The notes beneath the pieces were generated by a model. It had not been told where the DNA came from, did no database searches, and saw only the letters and a program-made list of their open reading frames with translations. The position numbers and the translations under genes are program-made. A stretch of DNA of 64,000 nt from Anabaena sphaerica FACHB-251 (GTDB taxonomy: Bacteria > Cyanobacteriota > Cyanobacteriia > Cyanobacteriales > Nostocaceae). Numbering within the stretch: the first letter of the stretch is position 1; each line of letters begins with the position of its first letter. This document shows, piece by piece, positions 17,667-27,120 of the stretch. Where the stretch lies: contig NZ_JACJQU010000006.1 of assembly GCF_014696825.1 (NCBI RefSeq), positions 212,542-276,541 of the forward strand. The letters run 5' to 3'.

Positions 17667-17728
17667 ACTCTAGATTATTGACAAAAATCTTTTTTTCCAA
17701 AATCCTGACTTCAATTACAACAATCTAT

Positions 17729-18346
17729 TTATTTTCTCCGCACACTTCCCGCCTCACAATCGCGCAACCACAGCTTAACACCTTGAGCGATCGCACCATT
17801 ACTACTATCCCTGGGTGGTGCTAACAGTGGTTTTACTGGATATTCACCAGTTTGAGTAAACATCATCACCACCTGCCAACCGAGTTGAGTTTTCGTCAAA
17901 AACAACCAGTGGAACTGTTGTAATTCCATCGCTTTTTTATTGATATATTGTCGTTCTCTCGTAGTAAAGAAAACCTGCTCAACGCCTTCAGATTCATACT
18001 TTTGGAAACTATCAATACCAGGATTTAAAGGTAAAGATTGAAACTCAGGCTTACCCGCAGCCAAAATATAAGGATAAATATCAACACTGCGACGGAGAAG
18101 ACGGGATCTTTGAGTAACGCGGTTAGCATAGCTAGGTAAATCTAACATTAACTCAGTAGTTAAACTTTCCAAACTTTGCTCAGAACAAGAATTACTCAAG
18201 TCTGAATTTACAGGTTTGGGAATGAGATTTTTAGAGAAAGCAGGAGATAAAGAGACAAAAGAAATCAAAAAACAGCAAGGACAGAGAATTACCAACTCCC
18301 TACAAACTAACCAGCCGTTTTTTATCTTTTGAACCTTGTTATTCAT
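17729..18346 (-). CDS. Hypothetical secreted or membrane-anchored protein
   Basis: 205 residues. After a short basic start comes a hydrophobic segment (ELVILCPCCFLISFVSLSPAFS, about residues 17-38) that looks like a signal peptide or anchor. The mature part has no motif I recognise; it contains YANRVTQRSRLLRRS, an EQVFFTTRERQY segment and a tryptophan-bearing LFLTKTQLGWQVVMMF strand. The gene is single and followed by a hairpin terminator. It may be a cyanobacteria-specific lumen or periplasmic protein, but there is no functional evidence. Confidence 0.65.
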   Translation of the reverse strand: MNNKVQKIKNGWLVCRELVILCPCCFLISFVSLSPAFSKNLIPKPVNSDLSNSCSEQSLESLTTELMLDLPSYANRVTQRSRLLRRSVDIYPYILAAGKPEFQSLPLNPGIDSFQKYESEGVEQVFFTTRERQYINKKAMELQQFHWLFLTKTQLGWQVVMMFTQTGEYPVKPLLAPPRDSSNGAIAQGVKLWLRDCEAGSVRRK

Positions 18347-18480
18347 GAGAGCAAATAAATCTACACCATGTAAAAAATATTATGGCATTATTTGGGCGGG
18401 CAAGATGCCCACCCCACAAAAATCAAAAAACACCAGCGAAAAATTTCTCTGAAACCCTCTTCTCTTCGTGTCCTTCGCTC

Positions 18481-18537
18481 CTACCCTATGCCTTCGGCAC
18501 GCTTCGCGAACGGGAACACCTTCGGTGAACGTGGTTC
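18481..18537. repeat. 57-base dispersed repeat, exact inverted copy at 42482-42538
   Basis: Reads CTACCCTATGCCTTCGGCAC and ends GGTGAACGTGGTTC. Over all 57 bases it is the exact complement of 42482-42538, 24 kb away, and is made of nested small palindromes (GCCTTCGGC, TTCGCGAA, CACCTTCGGTG). Shorter relatives lie at 12430-12470, 32400-32425, 32521-32556 and 45480-45535. The element lies downstream of pyrF. Confidence 0.85.
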
Positions 18538-18576
18538 GTTTCTCTCTTCCTTTGCGCGAAACAAAAACATAGTAAC

Positions 18577-19284
18577 CTAACTTACCTCCTCACAAATCCT
18601 TTCCCAAGCCAAAACCGGATCAGGAGCAGCAGTAATAGGTCTTCCAATCACCAAAAAATCAGCCCCGGCTTGAACAGCTTGAGCAGGAGTGAGCGATCGC
18701 TTTTGATCACCTTTTTCAGCCCAACTTGGACGCACCCCCGGACAAACCAGTAAAAAGTCCTTTCCGCAACTTTCCCGCAGTTGTGATACCTCTTGGGGAG
18801 AACAAACCGCCCCATCTAAACCTGAATTTTGAGCTAAAAGCGCCATCTGTAAAGCAAATTCCGGCAATTCCAGAGGAATTTTTAAATCAAACGCCAAATC
18901 TCTCGCCGAAATGCTAGTTAACAAAGTAATAGCGATTAACTTGGGTGGTTGAGTACCTGCTTTTTCTGCTCCTACCTGCACCGCTTCAGCCGCCGCTTTC
19001 AGGCAATCAATACCACAAGTTGAGTGGATTGTCAATAAATCTACTCCATAACCAGCAGAAGCACGACAAGCACCAGCGACAGTATTGGGAATATCGTGAA
19101 ATTTCAAATCTAGAAAAATTCGCTTTTGTCGAGATTTAAGAATTTCCAGAATTTGTGGACCCGTGCTGGTAAACAACTCCAAGCCAACCTTCCAAAAAGT
19201 GACTTGGGGAAGTTTATCCACCAGAGCGATCGCACTTGCCAAATCTGGAACATCTAAAGGAACGATAATTTTGTCATTAGTCAT
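18577..19284 (-). CDS. pyrF: Orotidine 5'-phosphate decarboxylase
   Basis: 235 residues, normal for class I enzymes. It converts OMP to UMP, the last step of de novo pyrimidine synthesis. The catalytic D-x-K-x-x-D is in [14 protein letters not shown], and the phosphate-binding part is [17 protein letters not shown] with a closing FLVIGRPIT. The gene lies 44 bases or more downstream of tyrS on the same strand, with 7-base repeats (TAGTCAT units) between them, so co-transcription is possible. Confidence 0.95.
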   Translation of the reverse strand: MTNDKIIVPLDVPDLASAIALVDKLPQVTFWKVGLELFTSTGPQILEILKSRQKRIFLDLKFHDIPNTVAGACRASAGYGVDLLTIHSTCGIDCLKAAAEAVQVGAEKAGTQPPKLIAITLLTSISARDLAFDLKIPLELPEFALQMALLAQNSGLDGAVCSPQEVSQLRESCGKDFLLVCPGVRPSWAEKGDQKRSLTPAQAVQAGADFLVIGRPITAAPDPVLAWERICEEVS

Positions 19285-19328
19285 TGGTCATTAGTCATTA
19301 GTCATTGGTTATTCTTCCCAGTCCCCGA

Positions 19329-20525
19329 TCACTCTACTAAACGGACAAAATTCTTCTTACCCACCTGCAAAACCTTACCGGATAAATCCCCAGGTGCAGC
19401 AAAAGTCAGATCCGCATCAGCTACCTTCTCACCATCTAAACGCACACCCCCCTCTTGAATTTTTCGTTTTCCTTCCCCGGTACTTTTACATAAACCAGTA
19501 GCGCCGAGAATAAAAGCTAATTTAGCCGGAAATTGAGCAACAGCAGCCAGAGAAAATTCAGGTAATGCCCCTTCCTTGCCACCACTTTTTGCAGCTTCCT
19601 TAGCCTCATTAGCAGCTTGTTCCCCATGATACTGCCTGACAATTTCCCAAGCTAAAAACTCCTGGCGATCGCGCGGGTTTTCTGGCAAGCTATCTAAAGG
19701 TAAATCTGTCAACAATTCAAAATACTGTGACAGTAAATTATCTGGCACACCTTGCAGTTTTTGATACTTTTGGGAAGGATGTTCCGACAACCCCACATAA
19801 TTACCTAAAGACTTAGACATCTTTTGTACACCATCTGTACCAATTAAAATTGGTACTAACAGCCCAAACTGAGGATTGAGACCAAAATGACGTTGCAAAT
19901 CTCGACCCACAGCAATGTTAAATTTTTGATCAGTTCCCCCTAACTCCACATCAGCCTCAACAGCCACAGAATCAAAGCCCTGCATTAAAGGATACAGGAA
20001 CTCATGGAGGAAAATGGGATTCTCTTTCCTATAACGTTCAGCAAAACCTTCCTTGGCTAACATCTGTCCCACCGTCATCGTAGAAAGCAACTCCAGAATT
20101 TTTCCCAAATCGAGACGGGAAAGCCATTCCGAGTTATAACGCACCTCCAACCTGCCGGGTGTGTCAAAATCTAAAATAGGACGCACTTGATCAAGATAAG
20201 TTTGGGCATTTTGTGCCACATCAGCCTCAGTCAGTTGACGACGCACATCAGACTTACCCGTTGGATCACCAATCCGAGCCGTAAAATCACCGATAATTAA
20301 AACCGCCTTATGACCAGCATCTTGAAAAGCACGCAGTTTTCTTACTGGTATACTATGACCCAAATGAATATCCGCGCCAGTCGGATCAATACCCAACTTG
20401 ATCCTTAAAGGACGGTCAGCATTGAGTAACCGCTTTTCCAAACTTTCAGTTTCACTATCAGCATCATGGGGTTGAGGAAAAATTTCTGCCACACCACGAT
20501 GTAGCCAAGAGAAATTTTGCGCCAT
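19329..20525 (-). CDS. tyrS: Tyrosyl-tRNA synthetase
   Basis: Charges tRNA-Tyr. The class I signatures are the HIGH-type [12 protein letters not shown] and the KMSKS loop in [11 protein letters not shown]; an S4-like RNA-binding domain ([16 protein letters not shown]) closes the protein. I place the start at ATG 20525 ([11 protein letters not shown]), giving 398 residues, the usual length for this bacterial type. The frame stays open to a TTG at 20615 for 30 more residues, but without a ribosome site. PyrF follows on the same strand. Confidence 0.93.
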   Translation of the reverse strand: MAQNFSWLHRGVAEIFPQPHDADSETESLEKRLLNADRPLRIKLGIDPTGADIHLGHSIPVRKLRAFQDAGHKAVLIIGDFTARIGDPTGKSDVRRQLTEADVAQNAQTYLDQVRPILDFDTPGRLEVRYNSEWLSRLDLGKILELLSTMTVGQMLAKEGFAERYRKENPIFLHEFLYPLMQGFDSVAVEADVELGGTDQKFNIAVGRDLQRHFGLNPQFGLLVPILIGTDGVQKMSKSLGNYVGLSEHPSQKYQKLQGVPDNLLSQYFELLTDLPLDSLPENPRDRQEFLAWEIVRQYHGEQAANEAKEAAKSGGKEGALPEFSLAAVAQFPAKLAFILGATGLCKSTGEGKRKIQEGGVRLDGEKVADADLTFAAPGDLSGKVLQVGKKNFVRLVE

Positions 20526-20698
20526 ACTATAAGATTCACTATTAACTACACTTTGCACTTTAGAAATTAGGTTGGTAATGTCCACTGGCAAATTATCCGT
20601 TTTCTGTTCTGCCAAACTACTATAATTGCAAAAAATTAACCGCCTTTTTCCATTCCATCAATTACATTTATATTTACTAGTGAGGAAGTGAAACCACC

Positions 20699-22621
20699 GT
20701 GTCTTCTAGGACTTTTGAAAACAAGCACCCCCAAGACCAGGCTTCATCTGGGTTTGAATTTTTTAAAGGAGTAGGTCAGGTAACTGGTGCTACTCTCCTA
20801 TCTCTGACACTGCTGACAAGCTCCATTGTAGCGGGGGGACTGGTCGGACTGGCCATCAGTTTCCGCAACTTGCCAGATGTGAGACAGTTACGCAGCTTTT
20901 CCCCCACAGAAACTACCCACATATATGACATTAAAGGTAAACTATTAGCAAGTGTCCACGGTGAAGCTAACCGCGAAGTTGTACCCCTAGATAGAATTTC
21001 CCCCAATCTCAAACGGGCTGTACTAGCCAGTGAAGATGGTCACTTCTACAGTCACCACGGCATTAACCCTGCTGGTGTGGGTCGGGCTGTAGTAGTAAAC
21101 TTGGTAGCAGGTGGTGTGAAAGAAGGCGGTTCTACCATCACCATGCAGTTGGTAAAAAACCTATTTTTGACTCACAAACGAGCCTTTACTCGCAAGTTAG
21201 CAGAAGCAGTGTTAGCCATTCGACTAGAACAAATTCTTGCCAAAGACGAAATTTTAGAAATGTACCTCAATCAAGTATATTGGGGTCATAATAACTACGG
21301 TGTACAAACAGCGGCTCGCAGTTACTTTAATAAATCATCAGAATTTTTAACTCTGGGTGAGTCAGCCATGATGGCGGGTTTGATCCAAGCCCCAGAAGAA
21401 TTTAGCCCTTTTGCGAGTATGAAAAAGGCAAAACAAAAACAAAAAGAAGTGCTGGGGCGGATGCTGGACTTGCAGTGGATCACTCAAAAAGAATATGATG
21501 ATGCTCTCAAGCAAGAAATTAAACTAGGTAGAATTAGGTCATTTCAAGGTAGCGCCCTACCTTATATCAGCAATACCGTAGCCCAAGAATTAGCGAAAAA
21601 ATTTGGACGTGATGCACTGCTCAAAGGCGGGATGCGTGTGCAAACCACTGTGGATGCCAAATTCCAAATCATGGCAGAAGACACTGTGAATAAGTGGCAT
21701 AAAAATTTACTTGGTCAAGGGTTGCGTAAAAACCAAATTGCCTTAGTCGCAATTGACCCCCGCACACATTTTGTTAAGGCATTAGTCGGTGGTGTAGATT
21801 CTAAAGCCAGTGAGTTTAACCGCGCTACCCAAGCTCAAAGACAACCAGGGTCTTCTTTTAAACCTTTTGTTTATTATGCTGCCTTTGCTACTGGTAAATA
21901 TGGACCAGACAGCACAGTGATAGATTCCCCAGTGAGCTACCGAGACGGTAACGGGTGGTATTTTCCCAGAAACTATGATGGTGGTTTTAGCGGCGCAATG
22001 TCCATTCGTACTGCTTTATCCCAATCTCGAAATATACCTGTAATTAAGCTTGGTAAAGCTATAGGGATGAATAAAGTAATTGAAACCTGCCGGACTTTAG
22101 GCATTATGAGTCCGATGGAACCAGTAACATCCTTACCTTTGGGTGCTATTGGTGTCACTCCCCTAGAAATGGCTAGTGCCTACGCTACTTTTGCTAATTA
22201 TGGCTGGCAATCGCCGGTAACAGTAATTGCACGAATTACAGATAGCACTGGTAATGTGTTACTCGACAACACACCTAAACCCCAGCGAGTTCTTGATTCT
22301 TGGGCATCAGCAGCAATTATCAATGTAATGGAATCTGTAGTTACCAGTGGTACGGGTAAAGGCGCAGCCCTAAACCGACCATCAGCAGGAAAAACGGGAA
22401 CAACTTCCTCAGAAAAAGATATTTGGTATGTGGGTACAGTACCACAACTCACAACTGCTGTCTGGGTGGGAAGAGATGACAACCAACAATTATCCAGCGG
22501 TGCGACAGGTGGGGGTATGGTTGCTCCCATCTGGCGTGATTTTATGGTCAAAGCCCTCAAGGATGTGCCAGTAGAGAAGTTTAAGTCACCTTCTCAGTTT
22601 CCTCGTCCTAAGTCAAATTAA
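20699..22621 (+). CDS. Class A penicillin-binding protein (bifunctional PBP1A type)
   Basis: 640 residues from a GTG preceded by GAGGAA. One N-terminal transmembrane segment (about 30-50) anchors it in the inner membrane. The glycosyltransferase domain (family 51) has LASEDGHFYSHHGI with the catalytic glutamate, then GGSTITMQLVKN and MYLNQVYWGHNNYGVQ. The transpeptidase domain has the serine in QPGSSFKPFVYY (S-x-x-K), the S-x-N equivalent in SQSRNIPV and KTGTTSSEKD. It polymerises and cross-links peptidoglycan. It is divergent from tyrS. Confidence 0.93.
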   Translation: MSSRTFENKHPQDQASSGFEFFKGVGQVTGATLLSLTLLTSSIVAGGLVGLAISFRNLPDVRQLRSFSPTETTHIYDIKGKLLASVHGEANREVVPLDRISPNLKRAVLASEDGHFYSHHGINPAGVGRAVVVNLVAGGVKEGGSTITMQLVKNLFLTHKRAFTRKLAEAVLAIRLEQILAKDEILEMYLNQVYWGHNNYGVQTAARSYFNKSSEFLTLGESAMMAGLIQAPEEFSPFASMKKAKQKQKEVLGRMLDLQWITQKEYDDALKQEIKLGRIRSFQGSALPYISNTVAQELAKKFGRDALLKGGMRVQTTVDAKFQIMAEDTVNKWHKNLLGQGLRKNQIALVAIDPRTHFVKALVGGVDSKASEFNRATQAQRQPGSSFKPFVYYAAFATGKYGPDSTVIDSPVSYRDGNGWYFPRNYDGGFSGAMSIRTALSQSRNIPVIKLGKAIGMNKVIETCRTLGIMSPMEPVTSLPLGAIGVTPLEMASAYATFANYGWQSPVTVIARITDSTGNVLLDNTPKPQRVLDSWASAAIINVMESVVTSGTGKGAALNRPSAGKTGTTSSEKDIWYVGTVPQLTTAVWVGRDDNQQLSSGATGGGMVAPIWRDFMVKALKDVPVEKFKSPSQFPRPKSN

Positions 22622-22623
22622 AG

Positions 22624-22711
22624 GAGTCAGGTGACAGGTGACAGGTGACAGAAGGCACGAATAATAGAAATATTCTTCCCAGTCCCCAGTCCCCAGTCCC
22701 CAGTCCCTAGT
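22624..22711. repeat. 7-base tandem repeats (AGGTGAC and CCCCAGT)
   Basis: Three to four units of AGGTGAC follow the PBP stop, then four units of CCCCAGT lie against the DUF1825 stop. CCCCAGT-type heptamers are the short tandemly repeated sequences described in heterocystous cyanobacteria. Confidence 0.8.
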
Positions 22712-23034
22712 CATACCTGTTTTTCCAACTCAGCTTTCATTCTTTGCAGAGTCATATTCATCTGCTCAAACATTTGTTGTGGTGTGACACCAAACTGATT
22801 TAGCTGAGTTTTTAGTTGCTGTACAGTCATTTGCGCCATGAAGTCTTCTGATAGCTCGAAACGCTTCATAAAGATGCGATATCGATCCATCATCGCTTCC
22901 ATTTGCTCAATAAACAGCTTTTTGCCCTCGCGGTCAAATTTGCCGTAGTTATTGCCAAGCGCAATCAGTGCTTGATAATCTTCAAACAGCTGTTTGGCTT
23001 CGTGCTGAACTATCTCAGAATCAAAGAATCCCAT
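22711..23034 (-). CDS. DUF1825 family protein
   Basis: 107 residues, helical, with the family pattern MGFFDSEIVQHEAKQLFEDYQ, the GNNYGKFDREGKK segment and MMDRYRIFMKRFELS. The family is nearly universal in cyanobacteria and its function is unknown to me. The protein should be cytosolic. No partner gene in the immediate neighbourhood suggests a role. The stop codon touches the CCCCAGT repeats. Confidence 0.88.
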   Translation of the reverse strand: MGFFDSEIVQHEAKQLFEDYQALIALGNNYGKFDREGKKLFIEQMEAMMDRYRIFMKRFELSEDFMAQMTVQQLKTQLNQFGVTPQQMFEQMNMTLQRMKAELEKQV

Positions 23035-23167
23035 TTTGCTTATATTTAACTGAGTGCTTGTACTCAGTAACTTAAAGTTTTGCCTCTAATTCTATTTTAG
23101 TCTAGTGAACTAATCTAGAGAACAAGCTTCGCTTGAAGTACGGTTTTTTACCGAAATTTCACTACTT

Positions 23168-23261
23168 GACTGGGGACTGGGGACTGGAGACTGGGTATTG
23201 GGTATTGGGTATTAATCTCCCCTGTTCCCTGTTCCCTGTTCCCTATTCCCTGTTCCCTGAC
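23168..23261. repeat. 7-base tandem repeats (GGGGACT, GGGTATT, GTTCCCT)
   Basis: Three different heptamers follow one another in the gap after the universal stress gene: GGGGACT twice, GGGTATT three times, then CCCTGTT and CCCTATT five times. They are the same class of repeat as at 22624, 29849, 38555 and 56645. Confidence 0.8.
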
Positions 23262-23669
23262 TTAAGGCACAATCAATACAGGACAAGGTGAGAGATTAAT
23301 CACCCGGTTTGTAACACTATCAGTTGATCCCTCCTCAGTCAGTCCTAACCCGCGACAACCCATAATAATTAAATCTGCCCCGATTTCATCAGCAACATCA
23401 CAGATAGTAAAAGCAGGTTTACCTTGTCTTTCTATGACTTCAGCGGTGATACCTTGCTGAGAAAATAAGGCTTGGGCATTTTCCAGCAGTTTAGCAACCG
23501 CTTCTGGAGACACCATAGGATCGCCAGCAGGTGCTTCTGGGGCTGGTTCTTCCACTACTGACAGCAATACTAGACGACTAGTAAACTGTTGCACAACCTT
23601 GGTAACTAGGTCAGCAGCTTCCCGTGCTTCACGACTTTGATCAATTGGAAACAGAACTGTTTTAAACAT
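23262..23669 (-). CDS. Universal stress protein
   Basis: 135 residues of UspA fold. KTVLFPIDQSREA at the start and ADLIIMGCRGLGLTEE with SVTNRVINLSPCPVLIVP at the end match the ATP-binding type, where G-x2-G-x9-G-S/T contacts the phosphates. The sequence here has GCRGLGLTEEGSTDSVTNRV. Such proteins bind nucleotides and help in stress survival. It is divergent from pgk with a short shared promoter region. Confidence 0.9.
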   Translation of the reverse strand: MFKTVLFPIDQSREAREAADLVTKVVQQFTSRLVLLSVVEEPAPEAPAGDPMVSPEAVAKLLENAQALFSQQGITAEVIERQGKPAFTICDVADEIGADLIIMGCRGLGLTEEGSTDSVTNRVINLSPCPVLIVP

Positions 23670-23757
23670 AAATCACCTCAGCACCCCGCACTCCGGTAAA
23701 ATCTTGATGGTTATACTTTCAAAACAATAACAAAAAGGTAATCAGGAGGGTTTGGCT

Positions 23758-24960
23758 GTGTCGAAAAAAAGTTTAGCAAATTTATCTGCGGCGGATGTAT
23801 CTGGTAAACGTGCTTTGGTGCGGGTTGATTTTAACGTGCCTGTGGATGATCAAGGCAACATTACTGACGATACTCGCATTCGGGCTGCGCTGCCAACAAT
23901 CAAAGATTTGACGCAGAAGGGAGCTAAGGTCATTCTAGCAAGTCATTTCGGCCGTCCCAAGGGTGTAGATGACAAATTACGTTTAACTCCAGTTGCTAAA
24001 CGCCTTTCTGAGTTGTTAGGGCAAGAAGTTGTCAAGACTGATGACTGCATTGGTGATGATGTGGCTGCTAAGGTTGCAGCTTTGCAAAATGGCCAAGTGC
24101 TGTTACTAGAAAACGTCCGTTTCTACAAAGAAGAAGAAAAGAACGATCCTGAATTTGCTCAAAAATTGGCAGCAAATGCTGATTTTTATGTAAATGATGC
24201 TTTCGGTACTGCTCACCGCGCCCATGCTTCTACTGAGGGTGTAACTAAGTTCCTCAAACCTTCTGTGGCTGGTTATTTGGTTGAGAAGGAATTGCAATAT
24301 TTACAAAGTGCAATTGAAGAACCTAAGCGTCCTTTGGCGGCTATTATCGGCGGTTCTAAGGTTTCTAGCAAAATCGGTGTAATTGAAACTCTGTTAGAAA
24401 AGTGCGATAAGCTCATCATTGGCGGTGGGATGATTTTCACCTTCTACAAAGCCCGTGGTTTGAGTGTTGGTAAGTCTTTGGTAGAAGAAGATAAGCTGGA
24501 ATTAGCGAAGGCTTTAGAAGCTAAGGCGAAAGAACGTGGTGTGGCTTTGTTGCTTCCTACAGATATTGTCTCCGCAGATAAGTTTGCTCCTGATGCAAAT
24601 GCAACCACTGTCAGCATTGAAAATATCCCTGCTGATGGGATGGGTTTAGATATTGGCCCTGATTCTGTGAAGGTTTTCCAAGAGGCTTTGGCTGATTGTA
24701 AAACTGTGATTTGGAATGGGCCTATGGGTGTGTTTGAGTTTGATAAGTTTGCTGCGGGTACTGAAGCGATCGCTCATACTCTAGCAGAAATTGGCAAAAC
24801 CGGCACAACTACCATTATCGGTGGTGGTGACTCTGTAGCGGCTGTGGAAAAGGTAGGTTTGGCTGATCAAATGAGCCACATTTCTACCGGTGGTGGTGCT
24901 AGTTTGGAGTTGTTGGAAGGTAAGGTTTTACCTGGTATTGCAGCTTTAGATGAAGCGTAA
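23758..24960 (+). CDS. pgk: Phosphoglycerate kinase
   Basis: 400 residues. It interconverts 1,3-bisphosphoglycerate and 3-phosphoglycerate, and in a cyanobacterium serves both the Calvin cycle and glycolysis. Signatures are [39 protein letters not shown], the hinge [15 protein letters not shown] and the nucleotide loop [14 protein letters not shown]. The GTG at 23758 is chosen because AGGAGG at 23744-23749 is well spaced for it and too close for the TTG at 23752. Standard codon usage, housekeeping gene. Confidence 0.97.
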   Translation: MSKKSLANLSAADVSGKRALVRVDFNVPVDDQGNITDDTRIRAALPTIKDLTQKGAKVILASHFGRPKGVDDKLRLTPVAKRLSELLGQEVVKTDDCIGDDVAAKVAALQNGQVLLLENVRFYKEEEKNDPEFAQKLAANADFYVNDAFGTAHRAHASTEGVTKFLKPSVAGYLVEKELQYLQSAIEEPKRPLAAIIGGSKVSSKIGVIETLLEKCDKLIIGGGMIFTFYKARGLSVGKSLVEEDKLELAKALEAKAKERGVALLLPTDIVSADKFAPDANATTVSIENIPADGMGLDIGPDSVKVFQEALADCKTVIWNGPMGVFEFDKFAAGTEAIAHTLAEIGKTGTTTIIGGGDSVAAVEKVGLADQMSHISTGGGASLELLEGKVLPGIAALDEA

Positions 24961-25025
24961 TTATTAATAGGGGTGAAGGATGAAGAATAAAATCTTTCTT
25001 TGTCCTTCATTCCATCAAAGTTTAA

Positions 25026-25454
25026 CTATAGATTTACAGTCCAATCTTCCATTTTTAAATCAGGAACTTTAATAAAATCTTGGTAATTTTGAGTTACTAA
25101 AATTGCATCATTAACTAAAGCTATGGCAGCTATTCTTAAATCTTGTGTACCTGTATTGATTTTTTGCTGACGCAGTTTTTTAAAGCACTCACAAGCTGCT
25201 TCATTAAAATCTAATAAATTCATCTGACAAAAATAACGTTGGGTTGTTAGTAAATTCTGTTAAGCTCTTGGTAACAATTCTGGTTTAGTAGCAGATTTAC
25301 TAATAATTGCTAATCTACCTTTCAATTGTTCTTCAAGTGTGACAGTTGTAATAAATATATTGGAAATTCCCGCAGATTTAGCGCGTTGAGCAATATTAGA
25401 ATTGCCGTGTTGAGAAAGAGTCACAATATTAGTATCAAGAATATATCTGCTCAC
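25026..25454 (-). pseudogene. VapC toxin with a single in-frame stop codon
   Basis: From 25454 the frame reads SRYILDTNIVTLSQHGNSN, TTVTLEEQLKGRLAII and KPELLPRA, then TAA at 25260-25262. The same frame continues without any shift as QNLLTTQRYFCQMNLLDFN, IAAIALVNDAILVTQNYQDF and a natural stop at 25026. One base change (probably TAC or TAT to TAA) therefore explains the break. The first acidic motif is before the stop and the last after it, so the short product should be inactive unless the stop is read through. Confidence 0.85.
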
Positions 25455-25459
25455 GCTGC

Positions 25460-25777
25460 TTAGTTCTCCTCTAAAGAAGATTCATAAGCAGCCATTTCTG
25501 CATCTAATTCACGGCGATTTTTAGCCATTTCTTCTACAAAATCATCAAAAAGCGGATCGTCTTTGAAAATACCATTAGATTGAACTAATGGATGAAAATC
25601 TTTTAAAATTTCTTCATGGAGACTTATAGCAGCATCAGTTGTCAATGATGCGAAAATATTTTTCTCCATGTTGTTTTTAGCAACATTAATCTGATTAATT
25701 TTTTGATCAACAATTCTATCAATCAATGATTCTAAATCTTGTAAAGTCATTTCGGTAATAGATTGATTGTTTAGCAT
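25460..25777 (-). CDS. Putative antitoxin for the VapC locus
   Basis: 105 residues, acidic and helical (SITEMTLQDLESLIDRIVDQ ... DDPLFDDFVEEMAKNRREL). The ATG at 25777 is chosen over a GTG at 25783, because GGAGG at 25787-25791 is 9 bases from the former and 3 from the latter. Its stop lies 5 bases before the VapC start, as expected for an antitoxin-toxin operon. Again the antitoxin frame is complete beside a broken toxin. Confidence 0.75.
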   Translation of the reverse strand: MLNNQSITEMTLQDLESLIDRIVDQKINQINVAKNNMEKNIFASLTTDAAISLHEEILKDFHPLVQSNGIFKDDPLFDDFVEEMAKNRRELDAEMAAYESSLEEN

Positions 25778-25941
25778 TTTCACTAACCTCCATAAATAGT
25801 TTTTTTGGAAAAATCAACTAAACTCTACTTTATTTTAGCATACATCATTACAAAAGCCTAAACCCTCTAGTAGTAATCAAGAATTTATTGAGATTATATA
25901 CATCATGTTATTGTTAGGTAATATTTTTACTATAATTTCGA

Positions 25942-27078
25942 TCAATAAGTAATTGTCCCTAAGCAATCTTTGATAAAATCAATAATTATTTTAAAATCCT
26001 GAAAATCTTCAGCCTGTCTCCTTTCTTCACAAATATATTTAGAAAACTTCCTTTTTTGAAATTCTTGAATTTGGTTTTCTTCTCCATAATCTCCATATTT
26101 GGTTTTTGGCAAATAAAATTCTTCTGTGAATAAATGATCAGGAAATAGATTTTCAATACCTTTTTTGACTTTTCGATTTTTTTGTTGGGGGATTTTTCTG
26201 ATTTTTAATTGTTCATGATTTTCATCAGATTTATCAGTATCACAGTCATAAATTAATAATACTTTTCTAGTTAAGAATTTAGGGTTAGAAAGAAGAACAT
26301 CTCTAGTATTTTTCAAACCACCATCACCAGTATTTATACTTTTTCCTTTACCTATAGAAATTCCTACCCATTCAATATCAACTTGTGCTAAAATTTCCTT
26401 TTCTCCTAATAATTCTAAGGCTGTTTTAATATAAATTGGATCAGTTTCTCCTTCTGTTAAAACTAGAGGTTTAGTACCTTTCTCTACCGTAGCTTTGACT
26501 TCATCTTTAACTGCGTTGATTTTTTTACAATAGTCATAAAACATCCCTTGACCATGTTCTGACATTAGAAAACTACAGTAATCTTCCCAAACTTGAACAG
26601 ACCAATGATCTATTGTTTCTCTAAGATATTGATAGCTAGGATGTTTTTCACCGTAACGTAAACTTAAAAACTCATCAGGATACATAACTTCTGTATGAGC
26701 AGGTATATTATAGCGTGCCATTATTCTTAATAAATTGATTCCCTCAGATTCCCGCATTATGAGGCGTGCTATTACATAAGATAAGTGAGCAGGATTAGAG
26801 GAGTCAGCAACAATAATAATACAATATCCTCCGGCTAGAGGGTTTGTAAGTCCCTGAAAATAACCTTTTTCAAAGGCATTAATAATACCTTGTGCTTGAT
26901 TGTCTTCATCAAGATTATCAATCCACCAATCAGGTATTTCACTACCATCATAATCTAATAGATAACCCAACCCACACATAATCCAAAAACTACCAACAAT
27001 GCTTTGAGGATACTCTTGAAGTAATGATATTGCTCTCATACAGCTACTGATGCCAAGGTTAGGTAGATGCACTGTCAT
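25942..27078 (-). CDS. TOPRIM-domain protein of unknown function
   Basis: 378 residues. The C-terminal half shows a TOPRIM core: PLVLTEGETDPIYIKTAL with the catalytic-type glutamate (E209), and VLLIYDCDTDK with the D-x-D pair (D278, D280). TOPRIM nucleases of the OLD type and RNase M5-like proteins share this pattern. The N-terminal 190 residues are helical with several tryptophans and resemble nothing I know; no ABC ATPase domain is present. The ATG at 27078 is chosen from GGA nine bases upstream. Its neighbour is a decayed VapC locus, so an accessory or defence role is possible. Confidence 0.65.
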   Translation of the reverse strand: MTVHLPNLGISSCMRAISLLQEYPQSIVGSFWIMCGLGYLLDYDGSEIPDWWIDNLDEDNQAQGIINAFEKGYFQGLTNPLAGGYCIIIVADSSNPAHLSYVIARLIMRESEGINLLRIMARYNIPAHTEVMYPDEFLSLRYGEKHPSYQYLRETIDHWSVQVWEDYCSFLMSEHGQGMFYDYCKKINAVKDEVKATVEKGTKPLVLTEGETDPIYIKTALELLGEKEILAQVDIEWVGISIGKGKSINTGDGGLKNTRDVLLSNPKFLTRKVLLIYDCDTDKSDENHEQLKIRKIPQQKNRKVKKGIENLFPDHLFTEEFYLPKTKYGDYGEENQIQEFQKRKFSKYICEERRQAEDFQDFKIIIDFIKDCLGTITY

Positions 27079-27120
27079 TTTCAAAAGTCCTAGCAAAAAT
27101 AAAAATGTGATTTTATTCCA

